A stretch of DNA of 18,716 nt from assembly GCA_964370305.1 (NCBI GenBank), contig CAYJIU010000035.1:1-18716 (forward strand), given 5' to 3'. Positions 7,467-15,357 of the stretch are shown here, piece by piece. Made by a program: the position numbers and the translations under genes. Origin of the DNA: CAYJAD01 sp964370305 (GTDB taxonomy: Bacteria > Desulfobacterota > Desulfovibrionia > Desulfovibrionales > Desulfovibrionaceae). The notes under the pieces are model-generated. The model ran no database searches, was not told where the DNA came from, and saw nothing but the letters and a program-made list of their open reading frames with translations. Position 1 is the stretch's first letter. Each line of letters starts with the position of its first letter.

Positions 7467-8177
7467 ATGTCTTCCTCGCAAAATGATCATAAAATATCTG
7501 CCATGTTTGAGCGCATTGTACCTTGGTATGACACGCTAAACACAGTGCTAAGCCTTGGTATTGACAGGCTTTGGCGCAAAAAACTTGTGTATGAGGTGCG
7601 CCCTTTTTGCACAGGAAAAGTGCTTGACCTTGCAGCTGGCACACTCAAAGTATCCCTAGCTTTGCGCCGCAAGTATCCGTCAATTATTGTGCCTGCCTTA
7701 GATTTTTGCCCACCCATGCTTGTGCAGGGTAAAAAACATTTGCACGGGCAAAACACTTCGGCCATACTGCCAGTGGGGGCTGACGCAAGATGCCTACCCC
7801 TAAAAGACGCTAGCGTTGATGCCATTACCATGGCTTTTGGAATACGCAATATTAACCCACGCCACGAGGCATTTCAAGAAATGTTACGCGTACTTGTGCC
7901 GGGTGGACGAGCTTGTATTTTGGAGTTTGGATCAGGTAAAAATAAAATATGGGGTGGTTTGTATAATTTTTATTTAAAATATATCTTGCCACGCATTGGC
8001 AATTTAGTCTCAGGTGATGACAATGCATACACCTATCTTGCCAAGACCATTCACGAATTTCCAACGGCTGTGGAGCTTGAAGAAGAAATGCGCACGGCCG
8101 GGTTTAATGCCGCTTGGCATATTAGCTTAAGCGGGGGCATTGTTTGTTTACATATTGCTGAAAAAGCAAGGGTTTAA
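7467..8177 (+). CDS. menG: Demethylmenaquinone methyltransferase (UbiE/MenG family)
   Basis: A 236-residue SAM-dependent methyltransferase that should carry out the last step of menaquinone synthesis, the C-methylation of demethylmenaquinone. The family signature is clear: YDTLNTVLSLGIDRLWRKKL (residues 21-40), motif I VLDLAAGTLKV (52-62), ITMAFGIRNI (120-129), the post-motif RVLVPGGRACILEF (141-154), and the C-terminal YNFYLKYILPRIGNLVSGD plus YTYLAKTIHEFP. Motif I is unusual: the last Gly of the usual G-T-G is Leu60, and the acidic residue after it is Lys61. Length is normal for the family (about 230-250). The ribosome binding site is weak (GGA...AGAG). In a Desulfovibrio-type anaerobe the product is menaquinone, not ubiquinone. 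A polyprenyl diphosphate synthase, which would make the side chain, is two genes further on. Its stop overlaps that of the convergent DUF2065 gene. Confidence 0.9.
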   Translation: MSSSQNDHKISAMFERIVPWYDTLNTVLSLGIDRLWRKKLVYEVRPFCTGKVLDLAAGTLKVSLALRRKYPSIIVPALDFCPPMLVQGKKHLHGQNTSAILPVGADARCLPLKDASVDAITMAFGIRNINPRHEAFQEMLRVLVPGGRACILEFGSGKNKIWGGLYNFYLKYILPRIGNLVSGDDNAYTYLAKTIHEFPTAVELEEEMRTAGFNAAWHISLSGGIVCLHIAEKARV

Positions 8178-8371
8178 CTACGCACAAGCCATATAATCAG
8201 CAAACCCGCTACAATGCCCAAAAGCCCCATGCGTCGCAAGTGCAAGCTGGGAGAAACGGTCATAAAAAGCATGGCCTTGCGCATGGCTTCAGGAAATAGT
8301 GTCCAAGGCAAACCTTCAATAATAAAGGCAAGGCCCAAGGCACAAAGGAATAATTCTACATCAAAGTTCAT
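8174..8371 (-). CDS. DUF2065 (YjeT-like) small membrane protein
   Basis: A 65-residue protein with two hydrophobic segments, about residues 7-20 (LFLCALGLAFIIEG) and 46-62 (RMGLLGIVAGLLIIWLV). The motif GLAFIIEGLPWTLFPEAMRK in the first half is the typical DUF2065 pattern, as in Escherichia coli YjeT. The function of the family is unknown; in gammaproteobacteria it is often near hflKC, which are absent here. The gene faces menG and shares 4 bases with it tail to tail, so each transcript would run into the other. No terminator is seen between them. Confidence 0.8.
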   Translation of the reverse strand: MNFDVELFLCALGLAFIIEGLPWTLFPEAMRKAMLFMTVSPSLHLRRMGLLGIVAGLLIIWLVRS

Positions 8372-8741
8372 GACTCATGGTGATAGAAAATATTATTTTT
8401 GTAAAGGTTTAATATGCCCCACATAAGGTGTGAACACGACAATCTAATTTGGAAGACTATGTCCTCTGGTATAAATTCTGAAAATGGATCGCCGCGGAAA
8501 AACGCTAGTAATTTCGAGGCCTAATCCAATTAGCGAAGCGTTTTCCCTCGCGATGACTCTAGGGTACAACGAAGGTCATTACGAGAAGCATCGCTTCGGG
8601 GGTTACGCTTAAAAATCTGACTAATAGCGATGTGACGAAGCAATCCATGTTTTAAAAACTACATAAAAAGGAAATGCCACTCTTCCAAATTTAATTGCCA
8701 TGAAGGTATAAATTGCTTACCATCTTTTATTAGGAAAAAAT
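8372..8741. other. 370-base intergenic gap between divergent genes
   Basis: No gene is supported. The stretch separates the DUF2065 gene (minus) from the polyprenyl synthase gene (plus), so it must hold promoters for both, but none stands out. The central part is the inverted palindromic repeat pair listed separately at 8485-8647. TAGGA at 8730-8735 is the ribosome binding site of the synthase gene. Confidence 0.5.
8485..8647. repeat. Pair of inverted palindromic repeat units (REP/MITE-like)
   Basis: Two divergent copies of one unit stand head to head. The left unit runs from TGGATCGCCGCGG (8485-8497) to CTCGCGATGAC (8547-8557). The right unit runs from GTCATTACGAG (8575-8585) to GACGAAGCAATCCA (8634-8647). 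The inner ends match as reverse complements at 9 of 11 bases, and the outer ends are TGGAT and ATCCA. Each unit has its own hairpin: 8496-8506 with 8537-8546 in the left, 8589-8595 with 8626-8632 in the right. The ends match a dispersed repeat of the form GTCATTGCGAGGAGC...GAAGCAATCCA that I recall from several bacterial genomes. Confidence 0.65.
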
Positions 8742-9707
8742 ATGCAAATAATTAAAGCCAGACTACATGCAGAGCTGCCACTAATAGAAAATGCCCTAAG
8801 CCAAGCTTTGGAAACATTGCCAGCACCGGTAAAACCAATTGCCAAACATATTTTTGCTGCGGGCGGCAAAAGGTTGCGTCCATTTTTGGCCATACTAATG
8901 GCTAGAATACTTGGGTATACAAGCGATGATATATATAGACTAGCAATATCTATGGAAATGCTCCACGCAGCCACCTTACTCCACGATGATATTTTAGATG
9001 ATGCCCATATGCGACGCGGAGAAGCCACTGCCCATACGATTTTTGATGTACGCAGTACCATTTTAGCTGGTGATGCTCTTTTAGCCGCTGCCAACGCCAT
9101 AGTGGCAGGTTTTGATGATGTACGTTTGTGCCGATGTTTTGCTGAAGCCACCACACACACTGCCAGTGGCGAAATTTTAGAAATCCAGCACTTACATTCA
9201 CTAGAGCAACACGATGATATTTATAAAGAAATTATATTAGGTAAAACAGCTTGGCTTTTGCGCGCAACATGTGTACTTGGAGCTTTGCGCGCTGGAGCAT
9301 CAGAACTTGTGCTTGAGCAGGTGGCAATTTATGGTCAAGAACTGGGCATGGCATTTCAAATGGTTGATGATGCAATAGATTTTGCACCAGAATCCATTAC
9401 TGGCAAGCCCACAGGGGGCGATCTTCGCGAAGGCAAGCTTACCCCGCCTGTGCGTATGTATCGTGAGAGCCTAACTGCCACGGAACGAGTAAAATTTGAC
9501 CAAGCCTTTAGCCAGGGCACATTTACGCAAGATGATGCTTCGCATATAGGGGCAGAAATTTGCAAGCGTGGTTTTGATACTAAAACCAGAATGATGGCAG
9601 AAGAATCCATCAATAAAGCTTTGCAGGCACTAAGCACCTTGCCCCATGGGCCGGAGTGGGAAGTGCTTAAAGAAATGACTGATTATGTAATTACGCGCGA
9701 AAAATAG
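8742..9707 (+). CDS. Long-chain all-trans polyprenyl diphosphate synthase
   Basis: A 321-residue head-to-tail prenyltransferase (IspB/HepT/FPPS superfamily). Seen: GGKRLRP (41-47), first aspartate-rich motif DDILD (82-86) in LLHDDILDD, GKTAWLLR (168-174), second aspartate-rich motif DDAID (209-213), and GKPTGGDLREGKLTPP (221-236). The residue five before the first motif is Ala77. A small residue there, rather than a bulky aromatic one, is known to allow long products, so this should make a C30-C45 chain for menaquinone rather than farnesyl diphosphate. The exact length cannot be read. The start has AGGA about 7 bases upstream. It follows the 370-base gap and leads into purL after 37 bases. 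MenG nearby supports a quinone role. Confidence 0.9.
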   Translation: MQIIKARLHAELPLIENALSQALETLPAPVKPIAKHIFAAGGKRLRPFLAILMARILGYTSDDIYRLAISMEMLHAATLLHDDILDDAHMRRGEATAHTIFDVRSTILAGDALLAAANAIVAGFDDVRLCRCFAEATTHTASGEILEIQHLHSLEQHDDIYKEIILGKTAWLLRATCVLGALRAGASELVLEQVAIYGQELGMAFQMVDDAIDFAPESITGKPTGGDLREGKLTPPVRMYRESLTATERVKFDQAFSQGTFTQDDASHIGAEICKRGFDTKTRMMAEESINKALQALSTLPHGPEWEVLKEMTDYVITREK

Positions 9708-9744
9708 ATTAAAAATATTTCTACTTAAAATAATGGAGTATGCC

Positions 9745-12700
9745 ATGTTATATCGCATTGAGGCAGGCTTACATGCACACATTGAAGATACTGTTGGCAA
9801 AAAAACTGCCGCTCACATTGCCAAGGCACTTAATATTACCCTTGAGGCTGTGCATCAAATTAAAGTTTTTACCGTTGATGGTTTAAGCCTTGCTGAAGCC
9901 GAAAGACTAATTCAAGAAGCCATTTGGCATGATCCAGTTATGCAAAGTGCATCCCTTGAGCCCTTACCTTTAAATAAAGATAAGCCAGAAGATTTCATCC
10001 TTGAAGTGGGTTTTCGCCCCGGCGTAACCGATAACGAAGCCCGCACCGCGCGTGACACTGCGGCCATGGTTTTGCAAAAAGAACGCGCCGATATAAACGT
10101 ATATACTTCCATTCAATATCGCCTAGTCAGTGCCAAGGAAGCACCCTTGAGCCTTGAGCAAGTGGAATACATAGCTTGTAATCTTTTATGTAATGAGCTT
10201 ATCCAACGTTATCGCGTAAAGAGTCGTGCCCAATGGGAGGCCAGCGCAGGTTTTGAAGCCCAAGCCGCGCAAGTTACTGGCAGTGCCAGTGATGATGTTA
10301 ATATTGTTGAACTTTCAAAAATGGACGCTGCGGCCATGATGCAAGTGAGCCGCGACAATACCCTAGCCCTAAACCTTGAAGAAATGCAAGCCATACGGGA
10401 TTACTTTCAAAATCCTGAAATTAAGGCAGAGCGCGCAACCCTTGGGCTACCGGCTGACCCCACCGATGCCGAGCTTGAAGTGCTAGCCCAAACTTGGTCT
10501 GAGCATTGTAAGCATAAAATTTTTGCCTCAAATATTGAATATACCAATGCTGAAACTAACAAACACGAACAAGTGGATAACCTTTATAAAAGTTGCATTA
10601 GGGATGCCACCGCCACCATACGCAAACGCCTTGGCGAACGTGATTTTTGCAAATCTGTGTTTAAGGATAATGCTGGTGTTATCTCCTTTATTGGAGCCTA
10701 TGACGCCTGTATTAAAGTAGAAACACATAATAGCCCCTCCGCTCTTGACCCTTATGGCGGGGCACTTACGGGTATTGTGGGTGTTAATCGTGACCCCATG
10801 GGCACTGGCATGGGAGCAGAACTTGTGTGTAATACCGATGTGTTTTGCTTTGCCTCACCATTTCACGATGCTGAGCTACCCCCAAGGCTTTTACATCCAC
10901 GCCGCGTGCTTGAAGGTGTGCGTGAAGGTGTTGAGCATGGCGGCAATAAATCTGGCGTGCCCACGGTGAACGGATCCTTAGTTTTTGATGAACGCTTCTT
11001 AGGTAAACCACTAGTTTATTGTGGAACTGTGGGCATTATCCCCACCGAGGTGGCCGGAAAACCAGGCTGGGAGAAAAAAGCCCAAGTGGGTGATTATATA
11101 GTCATGGTGGGCGGGCGCATCGGTAAGGATGGTATTCACGGGGCAACTTTTTCCTCAGAGGAGCTACATGAGGGATCACCAGCAACAGCCGTACAAATTG
11201 GCGACCCCATTACCCAACGCAAGATGTATGATTGCATTATGCGCGCTCGTGACCTTGGGCTTTATAATGCCATAACCGACAATGGCGCTGGCGGCCTATC
11301 ATCCTCTGTAGGTGAAATGGCAGAAGATACAGGTGGCTGTACACTAGATTTAGCCAAGGCACCTTTAAAATATGATGGTTTAAAACCTTGGGAAATCCTT
11401 ATTTCTGAGGCCCAAGAGCGCATGACTTTAGCCATACCCCCCAAGCATCTGCAAGAGTTCTTGGATTTAGCAAAAACCATGGACGTAGAGGCCACAGCCC
11501 TTGGGCAGTATACAGATTCGGGCTACTTCCATATAAATTATGGTGAAAAAATCGTAGCCCATTTAAAAATGGCTTTCATGCATGAAGGTGTGCCACAACT
11601 GCAACTCAAAGCCCATTGGCAGGCCCCAAGCCATGAAGATAACCGTATAGAAGTTAATTCAGCAGATAGCGGCGGTCTATTAAAGGCTTTACTAGGTCGT
11701 TTAAATATTTGTTCTAAAGAATACATTATTCGTCAATATGACCACGAAGTACGGGGTGGTAGTGCCATTAAGCCCTTGGTAGGTGTGAAGCGTGACGGGC
11801 CCTCAGATGCTGGGGTTATTCGGCCAGTGCTTGAGTCTGACGCTGGGCTAGTTATTGCTCATGGAATTTGCCCAAAATTTAGCGATTATGACACTTATTG
11901 GATGATGGCCAATGCCATGGACGAAGCCATACGCAATGCCGTTGCCGTGGGTGCCAATCCCAATTTCCTAGCTGGTGTAGATAATTTTTGCTGGTGCGAT
12001 CCTGTGCAATCAGAAAAGACACCAGACGGCCACTACAAGCTTGCGCAACTGGTGCGGGCATGTAAGGCTTTATCACACTTTTCACTAGCTTACGGGGTAC
12101 CATGTATATCTGGTAAAGACTCCATGAAAAATGACTATACCGGCGGTGGCGAAAAAATATCCATTCCACCTACGGTCTTATTTTCTGTACTTGGCGTCAT
12201 TGAAAATGTAACCCGTACCCAAACATCTGACTTTAAGAAAGCTGGTGAGCATATCTTTATTCTTGGTGGTACCGGACGCGATATGGCGGGCTCAGAGGTG
12301 GCAGATGAGCTTAAACTTAATTGCAATACCGTACCAACAGTAGATGTCATTACCGCAAAAGCGCGTTATGAAAGATTACACCATGCCATATATGAGCGTG
12401 TGGTTTCTGCTTGTCACGATTTATCTGACGGTGGTCTTGGAGTGGCTTTGGCGGAAATGTGCATAGGTGGCCGCCTTGGAGCCCATATTAACCTTGATGC
12501 TGTGCCCACATGGGGTGAGCTTAGCAGCACGGAAGTACTATTTAGTGAGAGTGCAAGTCGTCTACTGGTAAGTGTGCCTGCAAGTAAGGTTAGTACATTT
12601 AAAAGTTATATGCGTGGCACCATTTGTGCGGAAATTGGCACAGTTAGCGATGATGGATTCTTGACCATACAAAGTTCTAGCAGCACCCTTTGTAAAGAGA

Positions 12701-12747
12701 ATGTGCAAGATTTAACCACAGCATTTAAACAAACGCTGGATTGGTAA
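9745..12747 (+). CDS. purL: Phosphoribosylformylglycinamidine synthase, large PurL without glutaminase domain
   Basis: A 1000-residue enzyme of purine synthesis that converts FGAR, ATP and ammonia to FGAM. The first 165 residues resemble two PurS-like modules in tandem (MLYRIEAGLHAHIED and EVGFRPGVTDNEARTARDTA). Then come the catalytic repeats: TWSEHC with His254 (250-255), VETHNSPSALDPYGGALTG, GGNKSGVPTVNGSLVF at about 399-414, YDHEVRGGSAIKPLVG at about 663, GVPCISGKDSMKNDY at about 784, and LSDGGLGVALAEM at about 892. The protein ends soon after the second ATPase-like repeat. The C-terminal amidotransferase of the 1,290-residue proteobacterial form is absent, so a separate PurQ must supply ammonia. 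The ATG at 9745 is chosen because GGAG lies 6 bases before it; an ATG 12 bases upstream overlaps that site. It is likely cotranscribed with the synthase gene. Confidence 0.93.
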   Translation: MLYRIEAGLHAHIEDTVGKKTAAHIAKALNITLEAVHQIKVFTVDGLSLAEAERLIQEAIWHDPVMQSASLEPLPLNKDKPEDFILEVGFRPGVTDNEARTARDTAAMVLQKERADINVYTSIQYRLVSAKEAPLSLEQVEYIACNLLCNELIQRYRVKSRAQWEASAGFEAQAAQVTGSASDDVNIVELSKMDAAAMMQVSRDNTLALNLEEMQAIRDYFQNPEIKAERATLGLPADPTDAELEVLAQTWSEHCKHKIFASNIEYTNAETNKHEQVDNLYKSCIRDATATIRKRLGERDFCKSVFKDNAGVISFIGAYDACIKVETHNSPSALDPYGGALTGIVGVNRDPMGTGMGAELVCNTDVFCFASPFHDAELPPRLLHPRRVLEGVREGVEHGGNKSGVPTVNGSLVFDERFLGKPLVYCGTVGIIPTEVAGKPGWEKKAQVGDYIVMVGGRIGKDGIHGATFSSEELHEGSPATAVQIGDPITQRKMYDCIMRARDLGLYNAITDNGAGGLSSSVGEMAEDTGGCTLDLAKAPLKYDGLKPWEILISEAQERMTLAIPPKHLQEFLDLAKTMDVEATALGQYTDSGYFHINYGEKIVAHLKMAFMHEGVPQLQLKAHWQAPSHEDNRIEVNSADSGGLLKALLGRLNICSKEYIIRQYDHEVRGGSAIKPLVGVKRDGPSDAGVIRPVLESDAGLVIAHGICPKFSDYDTYWMMANAMDEAIRNAVAVGANPNFLAGVDNFCWCDPVQSEKTPDGHYKLAQLVRACKALSHFSLAYGVPCISGKDSMKNDYTGGGEKISIPPTVLFSVLGVIENVTRTQTSDFKKAGEHIFILGGTGRDMAGSEVADELKLNCNTVPTVDVITAKARYERLHHAIYERVVSACHDLSDGGLGVALAEMCIGGRLGAHINLDAVPTWGELSSTEVLFSESASRLLVSVPASKVSTFKSYMRGTICAEIGTVSDDGFLTIQSSSSTLCKENVQDLTTAFKQTLDW

Positions 12748-12960
12748 TTTATTTTGTTGCGAACTAAACGTATAACACTTTGAAAATACATTATTTTATT
12801 TTATTTTTAACAAAAATTTCAACATTGAAGATGATTTTTTTCACTTTCTCGTTGACATCTTTAGAAAAAAGTGTTTTTTGTTGTTGAGGGCCGCGTTATG
12901 GCAAGTAGGTTTTTGTCAGATTTTGTCGCGGGATTATTGCAATTTTTTGAGAGGTTTTTC

Positions 12961-13227
12961 ATGTCCAAGTCCATTTATGTAGGTAACCTTCCTTGGTCCG
13001 CAAACGAGGAGCAGGTTCAGGATCTTTTTGCCGAATACGGCACAGTGCTTTCCGTTAAACTTATCAGCGACCGTGACACAGGCCGAGCTCGTGGCTTTGG
13101 CTTTGTAGAAATGGAAGATGCTGACGCTGGAGCAGCTGTTGAGGCACTTGATAATGCTTCCTTTGGTGGTCGTACCTTACGCGTCAATGAAGCTAAGCCA
13201 CGCGCCCCACGTCCAGCCCGTTACTAA
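12961..13227 (+). CDS. RRM-domain RNA-binding protein
   Basis: An 88-residue single RRM protein: RNP2 is IYVGNL (5-10), RNP1 is RGFGFVEM (44-51), and a basic tail (AKPRAPRPARY) follows. By family knowledge these small glycine-poor RRM proteins bind single-stranded RNA and are often induced by cold or stress; the RNA targets here are unknown. The start at 12961 fits the family, where the fold begins within five residues of the Met, and has GAGAGG 6 bases upstream. An in-frame ATG at 12898 with its own GAGGG site would add 21 hydrophobic residues. The gene stands alone, after a 213-base gap, with a strong terminator. Confidence 0.92.
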   Translation: MSKSIYVGNLPWSANEEQVQDLFAEYGTVLSVKLISDRDTGRARGFGFVEMEDADAGAAVEALDNASFGGRTLRVNEAKPRAPRPARY

Positions 13228-13249
13228 ACCGGTCTAAAGTGCGCTAAAC

Positions 13250-13273
13250 GCCCCGGGTAACCGGGGCTTTTTT
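13250..13273 (+). terminator. Intrinsic terminator of the RRM gene
   Basis: GCCCCGG (13250-13256), loop GTAA, CCGGGGC (13261-13267), then six T (13268-13273). This is a textbook rho-independent terminator 22 bases after the stop codon. Confidence 0.92.
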
Positions 13274-13323
13274 CGTTAAGACAGACTAGAAAAAAGTCCT
13301 AATATTTTAAGGAGTTTTTTACA

Positions 13324-13878
13324 ATGCTCGATCCAAAACAATGTATTTTGTATAGTGGCGGTGCCGCAGGTGCCGAGACTTTTTTTGGTTCCCTTGCTGA
13401 AGAATGGGGAGTTGAAGAAGTTAATTATAGCTTTGAAGGGCATCAATCGCAGCGTAGCCGCGGTATTCGCGTGCTAACCAATGATGAATTAGCCCTAAAA
13501 GACGTTAGCCTAACCTATGTTTCCAAGCTCATGAGCCGTGAATACACAAGGGCACCACTTTTCCGCAAAGTTTTACAATCCATCTGCTGGCAAGTTAGCA
13601 GTGGTGGTGAAATTATTGTCGTAGGTGCCATCCAGCCAGACAACACCGTAAAAGGTGGTACAGGCTGGGGTGCTGAGTTTGCCAAGATTTGCAACAAGCC
13701 ACTAATGGTTTTTGACCAAGTAAAAAATGATTGGTTCGTGTGGGAAAAGGACGCTTGGATGGTCACAAAAGACCCTTGCATCCTACGTCCCAATTTTACT
13801 GCTACTGGCACACGCTTCCTTGAGGATTCAGGCCGAGCTGCCATTCGTAATCTTTTTGAGCGTTCCTTCAAAAAATAA
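13324..13878 (+). CDS. SLOG/DprA-LOG-like Rossmann-fold protein, function unknown
   Basis: A 184-residue protein that I cannot name. The opening ILYSGGAAGAETFFGSLAEEWG (residues 8-29, first part SGGAAGAE at 11-18) has the GGAxGA(D/E) pattern of SLOG-superfamily nucleotide or ligand-binding proteins. The later GGTGWGAEFAKICNKPLMVFD (111-131 region) resembles their second ligand-side segment. Between them lie a charged stretch with FEGHQSQRSRG and a strand EIIVVGAI (96-103). The C-terminal part is rich in Trp and basic residues. There is no signal peptide or membrane segment, so it should be cytosolic. AAGGAG lies about 9 bases before the ATG. It sits alone between the RRM terminator and a hairpin after its stop. 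A role in binding or cutting a nucleotide-like ligand is a guess from fold only. Confidence 0.75.
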   Translation: MLDPKQCILYSGGAAGAETFFGSLAEEWGVEEVNYSFEGHQSQRSRGIRVLTNDELALKDVSLTYVSKLMSREYTRAPLFRKVLQSICWQVSSGGEIIVVGAIQPDNTVKGGTGWGAEFAKICNKPLMVFDQVKNDWFVWEKDAWMVTKDPCILRPNFTATGTRFLEDSGRAAIRNLFERSFKK

Positions 13879-13881
13879 AAT

Positions 13882-13912
13882 TACGGGGAGGATTAAACAA
13901 ATTCTCCCCGTA
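13882..13912 (+). terminator. Probable terminator after the SLOG-like gene
   Basis: TACGGGGAG (13882-13890) pairs perfectly with CTCCCCGTA (13904-13912) around a 13-base loop, 3 bases after the stop codon. The following TCTTATATTT is only moderately T-rich, so termination may be partial. The rarD start is 20 bases on. Confidence 0.6.
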
Positions 13913-13932
13913 TCTTATATTTAAAATTTTCT

Positions 13933-14847
13933 ATGCCTATTGACCCCAGCGTGAAAAAACAGCCCATCCTTGGTTTTTGGATGGCGACTTTAGCTTACGT
14001 CATCTGGGGTGCCCTCGTTTTTTATTGGAAGCCACTTGATAATGTGCCAGCCGTTGATACGGTGGCCCATCGTATTTTTTGGTCACTAATTACCCTTCTT
14101 CCCATAACCATTTTTATGCATTCATGGACAGAAATCCGCCAAGCACTTAAGGATAAAAAAACCATGTTGAGCATACTTCTTGCCGCCACGGTGCTTTCTA
14201 TCAATTGGCTTTTATATATTTGGGCAGTAACTCATGAACGTGTGGTGGAAGCAAGTCTTGGATATTTTATTAACCCCTTGGTATCTGTGCTCATTGGGCG
14301 TATCATGCTAGGTGAAAAAATGACGAGACTACAAATTTTTGCCATTGGCATAGCCTTTTTGGGTGTGGGTTATGGAGTTTGGGTTTATGGGCAGATACCT
14401 TTAATTGGCCTTTGCCTTGCTTTTACGTTTGCCACCTATGGTTATTGCTGTAAAACTGTATCGGTAAGTGGGATTTCAGGTCTTTTTTTAGAAACACTCT
14501 GCCTTGCCCCACTAGCCTTTGGTTTTATTGTGTGGCAAGAATTTAGCTCACCCAATTCTTTTTTCAGCTACGAATTAAATACACAGTTATTACTCATGGG
14601 TACAGGAATAGTCACCACCACTCCCTTACTACTTTTTGCCTTTGCAAGCCACAATATTTCTTTAGCAAGCCTTGGCCTCTTGCAATATATTGCCCCCACC
14701 ATTAAACTACTGGCAGGGGTATTTATCTTTGGTGAGGCCATAAGCGACGCATCAAGGGTAACATTAGTTTTTGTTTGGACTGCCCTAGCCATTTATTCAT
14801 GGTGCAGCATCAGGCAATGGCAAACCTTGCCGCACAATAAATCTTAA
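13933..14847 (+). CDS. rarD: RarD-type EamA-family inner-membrane transporter
   Basis: A 304-residue membrane protein with about ten hydrophobic segments and two EamA repeats. RarD features are present: an early GFWMATLAYVIWGALVFYWKPL, the AHRIFWSL segment, NWLLYIWAVTHERVVEASLGYFINPL at about 85-110, and late LASLGLLQYIAPTIKLLAGV with FGEAI. By family name the proteins were linked to chloramphenicol sensitivity, but the true substrate is unknown. Drug/metabolite transporters of this kind often export amino acids or small metabolites. No clear ribosome binding site precedes the ATG. An in-frame GTG six codons later is an alternative start, also without one. The gap to ahbB is 12 bases, so the two may share a transcript. 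Confidence 0.88.
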   Translation: MPIDPSVKKQPILGFWMATLAYVIWGALVFYWKPLDNVPAVDTVAHRIFWSLITLLPITIFMHSWTEIRQALKDKKTMLSILLAATVLSINWLLYIWAVTHERVVEASLGYFINPLVSVLIGRIMLGEKMTRLQIFAIGIAFLGVGYGVWVYGQIPLIGLCLAFTFATYGYCCKTVSVSGISGLFLETLCLAPLAFGFIVWQEFSSPNSFFSYELNTQLLLMGTGIVTTTPLLLFAFASHNISLASLGLLQYIAPTIKLLAGVFIFGEAISDASRVTLVFVWTALAIYSWCSIRQWQTLPHNKS

Positions 14848-14859
14848 TGGGAAACAACA

Positions 14860-15336
14860 ATGTCTTATGATTTTACAGAAAAAGAAAAAGCAATTTTAAG
14901 CATAGTTCAAAACAACTTGCCCGATTCCGCAACCCCATATGCCGACATTGCAGAACGCGTTGGCTGCACCGAGCATGAGGTCATAGACCTGCTCACACGT
15001 TTGGTAGATGATGGGGCAATTCGCCGTTTTGGGGCAAGTATCAAGCATCAAAAAACCGGCTGGAATCACAATGCCATGGTCTCTTGGGTGGCGTCAGAGC
15101 AGGAAGTGGAAGCATGTGGGCGCAAAGCCGCCTCGCATAGCAATATTTCGCATTGCTATTTTCGCCCCTCATCGGCGAAAGATTGGCCATATACCCTTTA
15201 TACCATGATTCATGGTCGCAGTGAAGATGAGTGCAGGCAAGTTATTGCCGATGTACAAAAACTTACCGGACTTAAAGAATACGCCGTTTTAGATAGCATT
15301 GAAGAACTTAAAAAAACATCAATGAAATATTTTTAG
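14860..15336 (+). CDS. ahbB: Siroheme decarboxylase subunit, AhbB-type (Lrp/AsnC fold)
   Basis: A 158-residue protein with an N-terminal winged-helix part (TPYADIAERVGCTEHEVIDLL then DGAIRRFGASI) and an AsnC-like C-terminal part. The stretches HQKTGWNHNAMVSW and SHCYFRP...WPYTLYTMIHGRS identify the siroheme decarboxylase branch (AhbA/AhbB, NirD/L/G/H) rather than a DNA-binding Lrp regulator. By pathway knowledge AhbA and AhbB together remove the acetate carboxyls at C12 and C18 of siroheme to give didecarboxysiroheme, which AhbC and AhbD turn into haem b. Assignment to B rather than A rests on recalled sequence similarity. The partner subunit is not in the window. A GGGA-type ribosome binding site is 9 bases upstream. 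hemL follows after 21 bases, so the two are likely cotranscribed. Confidence 0.85.
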   Translation: MSYDFTEKEKAILSIVQNNLPDSATPYADIAERVGCTEHEVIDLLTRLVDDGAIRRFGASIKHQKTGWNHNAMVSWVASEQEVEACGRKAASHSNISHCYFRPSSAKDWPYTLYTMIHGRSEDECRQVIADVQKLTGLKEYAVLDSIEELKKTSMKYF

Positions 15337-15357
15337 CACCAGATTGAGGAGCAAACC

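Noticed and set aside
12871..12960. GTG start 90 bases before the RRM gene start
   Set aside because: It has no ribosome binding site, and it adds residues unknown in RRM proteins. The ATG at 12961, or at most 12898, is better supported.
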